A stretch of DNA of 14,839 bases from Acidobacteriota bacterium (lineage in GTDB: Bacteria > Acidobacteriota > Terriglobia > Terriglobales > Acidobacteriaceae), in the NCBI GenBank assembly GCA_021780095.1, contig JAJXZK010000025.1, positions 1 to 14,839 on the forward strand, written 5' to 3'. Numbering within the stretch: position 1 is the first letter of the stretch; the number at the start of each line of letters is the position of its first letter. Of the stretch, positions 7,840 through 14,763 are shown one piece after another. The notes under the pieces are model-generated. The model made no database searches, was not told the origin of the DNA, and was given only the letters and a program-made list of their open reading frames with translations. The position numbers and the translations under genes are program-made.

Positions 7840-8154
7840 GAGTCAGGTGCAGGCGGCCTATCGGACGACGGCCGCTCGACCTTGGCCGTGAGGCCATCGG
7901 GGGCCGCCAGCGAGGACAGGGCCGCGCCCAGATCGGCAGGACTTAACGTATCTCCCAGACCACCGCGCACCGCGTGGTCCATCAAGAAATGTCCCCTCCC
8001 GGCTCTTTGCCACATGGGCCTTGCAAGCCGGTCCTATAGCTCCGCAAAGACAACGGCCAGATCGAAGAGAAACGGCCGCTCCACAAGATCTACCTTTCCG
8101 AACACGTCATCCTGCTCGCGCTAACCTGCCTCTGAACGACCTTGCTGAAGCACT
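7840..8154. other. Gene-poor stretch, no identifiable feature
   Basis: No gene could be assigned. A GC-rich minus-strand frame (about 7845-8000, DHAVRGGLGDTLSPADLGAA) has coding-like composition, and a short plus-strand frame (8042-8124) does too. Neither has a start, a ribosome site or a recognised family. They are most likely relics, as elsewhere in the window. No hairpin with a U-run was seen for the converging genes. Confidence 0.3.
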
Positions 8155-10245
8155 CTATGCCTGAAGGTAGGGTATCCAGACCTGCATCGCGGCAGGATCG
8201 CGGTTTGCCCAGGCATAGTATGGAATCAATTTCACTTTGACAGGAATCTCCTGCTCCTTAATTGTCTTGTCAGCTGAGTAGTAGAGACCCCTGTCCGTCT
8301 GCGGCTGACTGATCGACCCCGGATGCTCCAGAACCATCACACCGTTCAAAAGGAGCGCATCGAATTGCGCGCTTGTGAGCCCGTCCAGTTTTACTGCGTA
8401 GCCGGCAAGGCTCATTCCGTGATCTCGGTTGCTCTGGTCCAGATGTTCCATGCAGAACACGATCGGCCCGCGCTGAAATGCAACTCTTCCTCTATCTTCG
8501 TTGACTGCCGGGTTCGCCTTGAGAAGTTGCGTAGTCATATCGAAGTTCAACTCGATGATGTCGTTCGCCAGCCAATGGCGACGAATTGCTAGATAACGGC
8601 CAGGCTGCGCGCCGTCGATTTGCCCCCCATTCACCTTGACGACATTCTTGGCCGACCAGCTAGGAATGCGAACATAGACCACAAACTCGCTCGGCGTCGA
8701 TGGACTGACTGAGATCTTTACGTCGCCATTCCACGGGTAGTTCGTCGTCTGTTGAATCTTCAGGCCGTTGCCGTCTTGCAGGTGCCAATTCATCTCGGAG
8801 TTGTCATACAGGTGCACATAGACCCCGTCGGAGCTGGTGCTGTAAAAGTAGCCGGGCAGTGACGCAAAAGTCCGCTCCAGATTGGGGGGACAACACGTCG
8901 TGTCATACCACGGATTACGAATCTTGCCCTCTGTGGAATGCCGGTCGCTTGAGTCCCCCGACGGATCGAATGCCAGTGGATTGCGATAGCAATACGTCGT
9001 ACCATCCAGCGACATTCCGGAGTTGATGCCGTTGTACAGTGCGCGCTCCATTACATCCGTGAACCGCGCCTCTCCAGAGGCCGCTAGCATGCGCCAGTTC
9101 CACATCATGTTGCCGATGGCGGCGCAGCTCTCGCCATATGCGCGCGCGTTCGGTAATTCGTAGGCATCTCCAAATGCTTCGCCGGCCTCGCGTGCGCCCA
9201 CTCCGCCTGTGACATAAAGCTGATGTGCCGTCAGATCCTCCCACAGCGCGTTGAGGGTCTTCCAGTAGCTCTGGTCGCCCGTCTCAAGGTAGTAATCGGT
9301 GGCACCGCAGCATGCATACATTGCGCGAACGGCATGGCCCTCCAGCTTCGTACGCGAGGTGAATGGAATCCCGCAGAACATGTATGTGATTTGCCGCGGC
9401 GTCAAGGGAATCCTGGTGTCTCCGCGAAGAATATAGCCCGCAAGGTCAACGTACTCGCGCTTGCCCGTCGTGCGATACAGTTCAATCAGCGACATCTCGA
9501 TTTCCGGATGTCCTGCGACGATTCCCTTTTGCTCCGCTCCCGGACCATAGCTAGGCATCAAAAACTCATCGAGAAATCGAATACCGGCATCAAGCAACGT
9601 ACGGTCGCCCGTGGCCCGATAGTACGCAACTGAGGCCTGCAGCAGGTGGCCAATGTTGTATAACTCATGGCCGGTCTCCTGCGTCGGATACAACATCCGT
9701 AATGGCTTCCTCTCGCCAACATAGAATGTATTCAGATAGCCTCCCGGCTCCTGAACTGCAACAACCTCGCGAATCATCTCTTCCACTGTCTTGCGCAGCT
9801 CCGGCTGGTCTGTTGTCTGCAGGGTAAAGGCAACTGCCTCGGTCCATTTGTAAATATCCGAGTCTGAATAAACCGGCCCTATTTGCCGTGCCGAGGACTT
9901 TCCGGCTAGCCGCAAAAAATTGTCCATGCGTCCATGCGCCAACAATTCATCATGCATGGTAGGAATACTGGAATTCACATTCGTATCGCGCCGCTTTGAC
10001 CAAAATCCTTCCTTAATGGTGACCGCGCGAACCGGGACTGTCTTCAGCTTGGCAAAGGGAGAGCGGGTCAGGTCAATGACGCCTGCGTCTTTCCACGCCA
10101 TACTTGGCCTGGCGCCGGTTTGCGGTTCGTCTGCATTCGGCATGAACAGACCGTCAGCACGGAGCGCGCCGTGCCCCACAGCCGTCGGAATCATGGAGGC
10201 TGCGACGGAGGCGATAAACTTACGACGAGATAGTTTGCTCTTCAT
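8155..10245 (-). CDS. GH127 beta-L-arabinofuranosidase family protein, Tat-exported
   Basis: GH127 (formerly DUF1680) enzymes remove beta-L-arabinofuranosyl units from plant glycans, with a Zn-bound Cys as nucleophile. The 696-residue product opens with a Tat signal, SRRKFIASVAASMIPTAVG (6-24). The active-site residues of the reference HypBA1 enzyme (Glu322, Glu338, Cys340, Cys417, Cys418) all appear here at a constant offset of +34. They are Glu356 in GEAFGD, Glu372 and Cys374 in YGESCAA, and Cys451/Cys452 in TTCCPPN. The catalytic (alpha/alpha)6 barrel spans about 70-460 and beta-sandwich domains follow. Length is close to HypBA1 (658) plus the signal. A GAGAGGAG ribosome site precedes ATG 10245. 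Family members vary in substrate, so the exact sugar is uncertain. It is an isolated gene facing away from the island. Confidence 0.92.
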   Translation of the reverse strand: MKSKLSRRKFIASVAASMIPTAVGHGALRADGLFMPNADEPQTGARPSMAWKDAGVIDLTRSPFAKLKTVPVRAVTIKEGFWSKRRDTNVNSSIPTMHDELLAHGRMDNFLRLAGKSSARQIGPVYSDSDIYKWTEAVAFTLQTTDQPELRKTVEEMIREVVAVQEPGGYLNTFYVGERKPLRMLYPTQETGHELYNIGHLLQASVAYYRATGDRTLLDAGIRFLDEFLMPSYGPGAEQKGIVAGHPEIEMSLIELYRTTGKREYVDLAGYILRGDTRIPLTPRQITYMFCGIPFTSRTKLEGHAVRAMYACCGATDYYLETGDQSYWKTLNALWEDLTAHQLYVTGGVGAREAGEAFGDAYELPNARAYGESCAAIGNMMWNWRMLAASGEARFTDVMERALYNGINSGMSLDGTTYCYRNPLAFDPSGDSSDRHSTEGKIRNPWYDTTCCPPNLERTFASLPGYFYSTSSDGVYVHLYDNSEMNWHLQDGNGLKIQQTTNYPWNGDVKISVSPSTPSEFVVYVRIPSWSAKNVVKVNGGQIDGAQPGRYLAIRRHWLANDIIELNFDMTTQLLKANPAVNEDRGRVAFQRGPIVFCMEHLDQSNRDHGMSLAGYAVKLDGLTSAQFDALLLNGVMVLEHPGSISQPQTDRGLYYSADKTIKEQEIPVKVKLIPYYAWANRDPAAMQVWIPYLQA

Positions 10246-10467
10246 ACTCGAACTCCTCTCAAGATTCCTCTCTTCGTCCTAAATTCAAGAATGCGGGCAA
10301 CTGCGACTCGAAGTGCGAACCATGTTCCCAGCGGAAGGTTGCTTCGTCCGCGGCGAACCGCCGGACTGCATCGGACAGTCATCCTTCAAGGGCCGTCGAC
10401 AAGCTGTCCATAGCGGCACCTGCGCGTGTTTTCGCTGCTCGCCGCCTTGCAAGTTGAGTAACCCGAC

Positions 10468-10582
10468 TAGTCAATATGGAGTGACCGGTTCCCTGCGCGA
10501 TGCGCGGGTTAGTCTGTGAGACCTGAAGGCAGCACGGATCAGAGCCACAAGCGGAGAGGAACCGGCCACTCCATACTGACTA
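10468..10582. promoter_or_regulatory. 25-bp near-perfect inverted repeat upstream of the GH127 gene, possible operator pair
   Basis: The left arm (10468-10492) begins TAGTCAATATGGAGTG and ends ACCGGTTCC. The right arm (10558-10582), read on the other strand, is the same except for A-to-G at two places, so 23 of 25 bases match over a 65-base spacer. Each arm contains ACCGGT or a one-off version of it, and a central CCGG flanked by GGAA/TTCC is common in LacI-family operators. The arms lie 223-337 bases upstream of the GH127 start, fitting two regulator sites that could loop. The ends of a small lost element are an alternative. Confidence 0.45.
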
Positions 10583-10860
10583 ATAAGATACAGTCACTGT
10601 CACGATAACCTGTCAAGAATCGCCGACCTCTGAGAATTGACCCTCGGAGGATTGTTTATGGCCAACACGACCGCACTACTCTACATTCACTGTGCCGCAG
10701 GGTATAGACGGAAAAGCATGAACATCCCTACTTCAGCGACATTCTGCTCGAATCGCCAAATTGGCGTAAGCTCCGCATCGCGACTCGACAGTGACTGTAG
10801 AGTTTGGCCAGAGTTTTTCCGTCTGAATTTCCAAACTTCTGAAAGATAAACAGGTCAGTA
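10583..10860. other. Unassigned region between the inverted repeat and the left att repeat, rich in short inverted repeats
   Basis: No convincing gene is present. Nested inverted repeats lie here: TACAGTCACTGTC (10589-10601) with its complement at 10787-10799; AGACGGAAAA with TTTTCCGTCT (about 10707-10716 and 10816-10825); and the palindrome CGCCAA-A-TTGGCG (10754-10766). One plus frame ends SDILLESPNWRKLRIATRQ before TGA near 10793 and looks like the tail of a gene, but I cannot name it. This DNA would have lain directly downstream of tmRNA before the island arrived. Confidence 0.3.
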
Positions 10861-10882
10861 ATGGTGGAGGCGGCGGGAGTCG
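10861..10882. repeat. Left att repeat: displaced copy of the tmRNA 3' end
   Basis: The 22 bases starting at the ATGG of 10861 (containing TGGTGGAGGCGGCGGGAGTC) are identical to 14742-14763, where they form the acceptor stem, CCA and 3' T-stem of tmRNA. The copy diverges right after TCG and has no T-loop or other tmRNA parts. This is the form left by integration of an element into the 3' end of ssrA. Confidence 0.85.
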
Positions 10883-11294
10883 GATTAAACAATTGCACTG
10901 ATTCTAAATAACTTATTTACTTTTCAACACCGCTCAAAACACACGAACCGACCGATACGCGGTTTCGGAGTACGTGTGGAGTACACGGGTCTTCAACGTC
11001 TCGCTGACTTCTCCCACTCACCGATCACCGAGCACGTCAAGAAATCTGCTCCCAAGATCGCGGCCACCCGCACGACGATCTTTAACCTGCCCACGCCGCA
11101 TCTCAGATCAATAAGGGCACCCGTTCGCCGATCAGCGGATGAAGTGTCTCATGAAGTCTGAATGGCTTGATGGATTTAAGGCTTTTCGGATGCTGCAAAA
11201 GTCGCAGGAAGTCTGCGAGTCCGACCTGCTAGAATTCGCGTAGTTTCCTTTTCAACCTACTGATTCCCCTCTGTTTGGGGCCCGGGGATGCACA
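10883..11294 (+). promoter_or_regulatory. Leader region of the island operon
   Basis: This is 412 bases without a confident gene. The first 50 bases are AT-rich. A hairpin TCGCAG-gaagt-CTGCGA lies at 11202-11218, and CCCC/GGGG arms (11266-11269 and 11277-11280) lie just before the first gene. A 34-codon frame (11139-11243, MKCLMKSEWLDGFKAFRML...) ends in TAG in the same frame as the first island gene. It may be a leader peptide, an upstream remnant or chance. No clear promoter boxes were recognised. Confidence 0.3.
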
Positions 11295-12470
11295 TTGAAC
11301 GTTCAGGGTGTTGCGAACCAAGCAGGACGATTGATTGAGGGTGTTCAACGCCAGACACGTATTCTTCTTTCGAAGAATTCCGACACTGAAGAGCCAACCA
11401 CAGGCGATCTTTGGAAAGACGTCTCCCCCGCGCTTGAAAAGGCCCTGGCGGTCTATGACCGGCAAGAATCGCCGGAGACACCCGAGCAGACCTGGGTTCC
11501 TTGGCGTGAAACAAAGAAGAGCTGCCAGCAGGATATTGAAGAAATTCTCAACACTGTTCTGGCGGTCCTAGGCACCTGCGGCGCAGCTGGATATCGAACC
11601 CGCATCCGAAATCTTCAAGCTGATAACAAGGTGTCTCAGACCCGGATCGCAAGGTACCGGGAACAGATGCTCTCGGCACCGGCCGAAAACGCACAGAACT
11701 TCGTCGAGGGCTTACTCGTTCAAAGTAAAGAGAACCTGACCGACAGTATTGCCGATGAGACAGACATAATTGCGGAAAGAAACAGGCAGATCGAAAGTTT
11801 CAAAGCTGGGTTCCGCGAACATCTACAGCACATTGGGTTGAACATTTCGCCGGAGCAAGCCGATTCCTTTCTACTTCCCGTGGTTGATGACGTCATTCCG
11901 ATGGCCGCGGTTATATCGAACATCAGTCGCATAACAGAGCAGTTGCAGGGGCTGGTAGACGCCAGCAAAGAGGCTTCTGCGGAGACTAAACGGTACTACG
12001 GCATGTACGTACTGCTGGTCTTTGCTGTTGATCGCCTCCAGACCCATTTCGTGACCGAGATCGACGAACTTTTCTTACACAGGATCGCCAGGCACGAAAA
12101 GGACGCAGCCCAGCATATTGCTGATGCCGAGGCACAAATCAGGAGTGGCGGCCCACGTGAGCAGTTGGCCGCAAATATTTCAGGAAATACTCGAACGATT
12201 GAAGCTTGTCGCCTTCTTGCCGGCAGGCTGCGAGAGTACCGGCGGGCGATTTTGGATGATAACCGCAAGGTTCGGGTCCTCGAAGCGGCTGCCATAAACA
12301 CATACAGGACCGTATGCCTCAGCCTCAACATCGCTGAACTGATCGGATACTGTGACGCGGCGTTTCGCGCCTTACGCGAATTGCGCCTTCCACCGCTGAG
12401 GCCATTCCAAGGCATTCAATTAACCGAAGAAATGCAAAAGCTCGCCGAGCGTGTGGCCTTCGAGGAGTAA
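11295..12470 (+). CDS. Island gene 1: 391-aa coiled-coil-rich protein of unknown function
   Basis: I do not recognise a named family. The protein is acidic and largely helical. Residues 36-95 form a first helical block (LWKDVSPALEKALAVYD; then a VPWRETKKSCQQDIEEIL stretch). Residues 100-178 are a probable coiled coil (RIRNLQADNKVSQTRIARYR ... IADETDIIAERNRQIESF). A conserved-looking core at 181-262 reads GLNISPEQADSFLLPVVDD, then RYYGMYVLLVFAVDRLQ. Another coiled coil is at 265-345, and the end has LRLPPLRPF. The YYGMYVLLVFAV stretch is short for a membrane helix. No signal peptide is seen from the chosen TTG 11295. The frame is closed upstream by TAG at 11241-11243, and ATG 11288 is out of frame, so a slightly different start or a lost N-terminus is possible. 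It is followed after three bases by the DUF4236 gene, implying a shared job. Confidence 0.65.
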   Translation: MNVQGVANQAGRLIEGVQRQTRILLSKNSDTEEPTTGDLWKDVSPALEKALAVYDRQESPETPEQTWVPWRETKKSCQQDIEEILNTVLAVLGTCGAAGYRTRIRNLQADNKVSQTRIARYREQMLSAPAENAQNFVEGLLVQSKENLTDSIADETDIIAERNRQIESFKAGFREHLQHIGLNISPEQADSFLLPVVDDVIPMAAVISNISRITEQLQGLVDASKEASAETKRYYGMYVLLVFAVDRLQTHFVTEIDELFLHRIARHEKDAAQHIADAEAQIRSGGPREQLAANISGNTRTIEACRLLAGRLREYRRAILDDNRKVRVLEAAAINTYRTVCLSLNIAELIGYCDAAFRALRELRLPPLRPFQGIQLTEEMQKLAERVAFEE

Positions 12471-12473
12471 TCA

Positions 12474-12722
12474 ATGGGCTGGTTCTTCAGGAAGTCGTTC
12501 CGTTTGTTGCCCGGCATTCGGGTCAACCTATCGAAAAGCGGACCGCGCGTGAGTGTCGGAGTTCCCGGCGCACGCGCCAGCATCGATATTCATGGCAAGA
12601 CACGCGTGTATGCAGGGAAAGGTCCACTCCGATATCAGAAAGCGATCACAGTCAAGCGAAAACCACTGGGTGCTATGAGCGGCAACGGACTTCTTGCCGC
12701 GCTGAAGCGAATACTTGGCTGA
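12474..12722 (+). CDS. Island gene 2: small DUF4236 protein
   Basis: Residues 1-50 (MGWFFRKSFRLLPGIRVNLS, KSGPRVSVGVPGARASID) match the DUF4236 family, whose signature is an FRKSxxLxPGxRxNLSKSG start followed by SVSVGxxGA. The family is found as a small N-terminal beta-rich domain in many bacteria; its role is unknown to me. The remaining 30 residues are basic (KGPLRYQKAITVKRKPLG). A strong GAGGAG (12462-12467) lies six bases before the ATG, inside the end of gene 1. Its stop TGA touches the ATG of gene 3 with no gap, so the three proteins should be made together. Confidence 0.85.
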   Translation: MGWFFRKSFRLLPGIRVNLSKSGPRVSVGVPGARASIDIHGKTRVYAGKGPLRYQKAITVKRKPLGAMSGNGLLAALKRILG

Positions 12723-14399
12723 ATGGATAGAAACCCGGCGTTCTCGGGCGCGTTTGGAGGAAAGTTGGAACCGCTTCTTGATTATTATTCGCGAGTCGAT
12801 TCACAAGCAGTATCGGTACAGGCCGCCGTTCTTGAAGAAGTCACGTACCTGAAGGTGATTGGAACGGGAACCCAACAGGCTTACACGGGAACAAAGAGAA
12901 TTGCAAAGGGATTTTTCGACAGAATTGGGATACACAACAGTATCGACGACACCCCCGCGAAGTCCATCGCAGAATTGGTACTTCAGCGCGCTGAGAACTG
13001 GTCGCACCGAGGCAAAGCCGCTCGGGAGTTCGTTGTTTGCACCTTGGCCTCGCGCTTGGGGATACCATCGACTGACAACGGCACTTTGTCCACACGTCTT
13101 ATTGAAGAGGCTGCGGCAGGATACGACATATCTTCAGATCTTTTACTCAGTCAACAGGCGGAGGCAGTTGCGGCAAAATACCTGGAAGACTGCGTGAAAG
13201 GTTTGCAGGAGCAATTGAAAAAGCAGGATCCCACACAGGTCCGAATCACTGAACAACTCATTGCCAAACAAATTGCAGCGATGACTCCGGAAGAACGGCT
13301 TGAGATACAAAAGGCACTTAATCTACAGACGCTTTCGGCGAGCAGCTTGAGGTCTGCAGTTCTCTCGACCGGATTGCCAATCGCAGGCATGGTTGCTGTA
13401 CAGGCTGGAGGTTTCGGCGCCTACCTAGCTCTTACAACCGTCATGCATGCGGTCTTCACGAGCATGTTGGGAATCACCCTGCCCTTTGCAGCATATACAG
13501 GGGCGACAAGCGCGTTGTCGTTTCTGACTGGGCCGTTTGGCGTAATGCTCTCTCTGTCAATTGGCCTTCTTGGTTACTTCTGGGGCCAGAGAAAGATCCA
13601 GCGCAGTCAGTATGCCATGATTGTTTGGACCTGCGTTTTGCACGCCGGACAATCATTGGTTCCCTCCACAGCATCGTTGCCGTCTGCAAGAGTCCACCGG
13701 CTTTTGAGCGACAGCAAAAATGGTGTTACAGAGGTTCCTTCATCTGAGGAGCTAGACTTCTCTGCATTGCAACTCGAACGGCAGACACAGATTTGCACGT
13801 CTACGGAATTGAGTCAGGCGCAAAAATCAGCCGATCAAGCATTACATCGCGTTCAGTCTCTTGAAGAGCGCCTGCGTCGAGCAGAGGCATCGTTGGCCTC
13901 TGCTCTTGCGAGCCAGCACAATGAGCAACAGTTGAATAGCGCCCTACAATCATTGATTAACAAGCAGCAGAGCGCAATCCGCGAATTGAACGTTGAGTTA
14001 GAGAACGCAAGGAAGTCCGACGATCAGCTCAAGGCGCATTTGGAGAAACGCAAGAGAGATTTCACTGAAGCGGAAATGCGATTTGTCAGTCGACGGGAAC
14101 GAAGGGCAAAGGAGCTCCAGTCGCTCTGGGCAATACATTTCCCGAAGATTGACTTCCATCAACAGCCGCTCAGGTGGTGCGCAGAACAGGACTTCAGCGG
14201 TCGCCTTGAGGTCGAGCGTGCACTAAAGGAATTGGCAGATGCTCCAGACCCAGTGAAGCTCAGCCGGTCGCGAATGCATGATTCTCACGAGCATCATTCA
14301 AGGTTCACTATTCCAAAAGGGGTGGAATGTCGGTTGTTCTACACCGTAAGCAACGGCCGAATCAGCATTCGCCGCATGTGCAAAAAGAAAGACTGTTGA
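12723..14399 (+). CDS. Island gene 3: 558-aa membrane protein with YaaW-like domain, coiled coil and RelE/ParE-like C-terminus
   Basis: Three parts can be seen. Residues 30-310 resemble the YaaW/UPF0174 group: a helical N-terminal part (KYLEDCVKGLQEQL, MTPEERLEIQKALN), then the Gly/Ala-rich hydrophobic block GGFGAYLALTTVMHAVFTS (229-247), PFAAYTGATSALSFLTGPFG (254-273) and IGLLGYFWG, probably membrane-inserted. Residues 345-465 are a long charged coiled coil (ALHRVQSLEERLRRAEASLA; an AIRELNVELENARKSDDQLK stretch). Residues 478-558 end in ALKELADAPDP, then RFTIPKGVECRLFYTVSNGR and ISIRRMCKKKDC. This follows the strand order of RelE/ParE toxins (basic beta strands, I-Y-x-V-x-x-G-x-I-x-I-x). The usual C-terminal Tyr is absent. 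Both similarities are remote and come from reading alone. ATG abuts the DUF4236 stop, so translation is probably coupled. The function is unknown; a membrane sensor with a tethered toxin is one reading. Confidence 0.7.
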   Translation: MDRNPAFSGAFGGKLEPLLDYYSRVDSQAVSVQAAVLEEVTYLKVIGTGTQQAYTGTKRIAKGFFDRIGIHNSIDDTPAKSIAELVLQRAENWSHRGKAAREFVVCTLASRLGIPSTDNGTLSTRLIEEAAAGYDISSDLLLSQQAEAVAAKYLEDCVKGLQEQLKKQDPTQVRITEQLIAKQIAAMTPEERLEIQKALNLQTLSASSLRSAVLSTGLPIAGMVAVQAGGFGAYLALTTVMHAVFTSMLGITLPFAAYTGATSALSFLTGPFGVMLSLSIGLLGYFWGQRKIQRSQYAMIVWTCVLHAGQSLVPSTASLPSARVHRLLSDSKNGVTEVPSSEELDFSALQLERQTQICTSTELSQAQKSADQALHRVQSLEERLRRAEASLASALASQHNEQQLNSALQSLINKQQSAIRELNVELENARKSDDQLKAHLEKRKRDFTEAEMRFVSRRERRAKELQSLWAIHFPKIDFHQQPLRWCAEQDFSGRLEVERALKELADAPDPVKLSRSRMHDSHEHHSRFTIPKGVECRLFYTVSNGRISIRRMCKKKDC

Positions 14400-14741
14400 A
14401 TGAGGTATGTCGAGGGCGGAGTAAACCTAGACACCGAGGCCAAGAAAAAGTGAGTCAGCAAATCACGCAACCTCAACCCCATCCAATTCGTTGCTTTCCT
14501 CAGGTTCGCTGGTATACCTGTCAGCTCTGGCAGAATCGTCTTCGGGATGTGCGAGACCAGCGAAAAGCGAAGCGAGCTTTGCCGGCAATGGCTTACCAGT
14601 TCAAAAAGCGATCCATGTCGATGAAAACTGCGCTAGTGGAGGCGGCGGAAACGCATTCTTCATAATTCATTGATTACAAATATGATAGCCAGACGTGACA
14701 CGAGTTGCTGTCTCGAATAAACCATTTATTATCAATCACTT
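14400..14741. other. Island right flank, no confident gene
   Basis: A GTG frame at 14451-14665 (71 codons, basic; from SQQITQPQPHPIRCF to VEAAETHSS) is open but not recognised, and has no clear ribosome site. From about 14660 the DNA is AT-rich, with the palindrome AATAAA-cca-TTTATT and a CGAG-ttgctgt-CTCG hairpin (about 14701-14731). These could be recombinase arm sites or the tmRNA 3' processing region. No U-run terminator was identified. Confidence 0.3.
14636..14648. repeat. Partial third copy of the att core
   Basis: GTGGAGGCGGCGG repeats 13 consecutive bases of the tmRNA-end repeat in the same orientation, 107 bases before the true tmRNA end. Flanking bases differ (A for G on both sides). 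It may be a decayed older att site or chance in GC-rich DNA. Confidence 0.3.
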
Positions 14742-14763
14742 ATGGTGGAGGCGGCGGGAGTCG
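14742..14763. repeat. Right att repeat: tmRNA 3' end at the island junction
   Basis: This is identical over 22 bases to 10861-10882. Here it continues into tmRNA (AACCCGCGTCC...), so this copy restores a complete T-arm and acceptor strand for the functional gene. Confidence 0.85.

Larger units (their letters stand above)
10861..14763. mobile_element. 3.9-kb genomic island integrated in the tmRNA 3' end, without its own integrase
   Basis: Direct 22-bp repeats of the tmRNA 3' end bound the segment, 3,881 bases from repeat start to repeat start. tmRNA 3' ends are a standard target of tyrosine recombinases. The cargo is one plus-strand operon of three genes (11295-14399). Just inside both boundaries lies AT-rich DNA. 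I see no integrase, excisionase, replication or conjugation gene in any frame. It is therefore either a passenger moved by an integrase in trans or the remainder of a larger island that lost one. Confidence 0.7.

Noticed and set aside
10468..10582. CRISPR repeats
   Set aside because: Only two units, in inverted rather than direct orientation, with a 65-base gap and no cas genes.
10637..10849. 70-aa plus-strand frame with an AGGA-like site before an internal ATG
   Set aside because: Composition is not coding-like, no family is recognised, and a competing frame looks more protein-like.
10861..10882. A second, complete tmRNA or tRNA gene at the left repeat
   Set aside because: Only 22 bases match; no T-loop, variable region or 5' acceptor strand follows.
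10976..11161. 61-aa GTG-start frame in the island leader
   Set aside because: No similarity seen and no ribosome site; not an integrase fragment (no R-H-R-Y elements).
11996..12415. 139-aa minus-strand frame within island gene 1
   Set aside because: Shadow of gene 1; repetitive Arg/Ser content typical of antisense reading.
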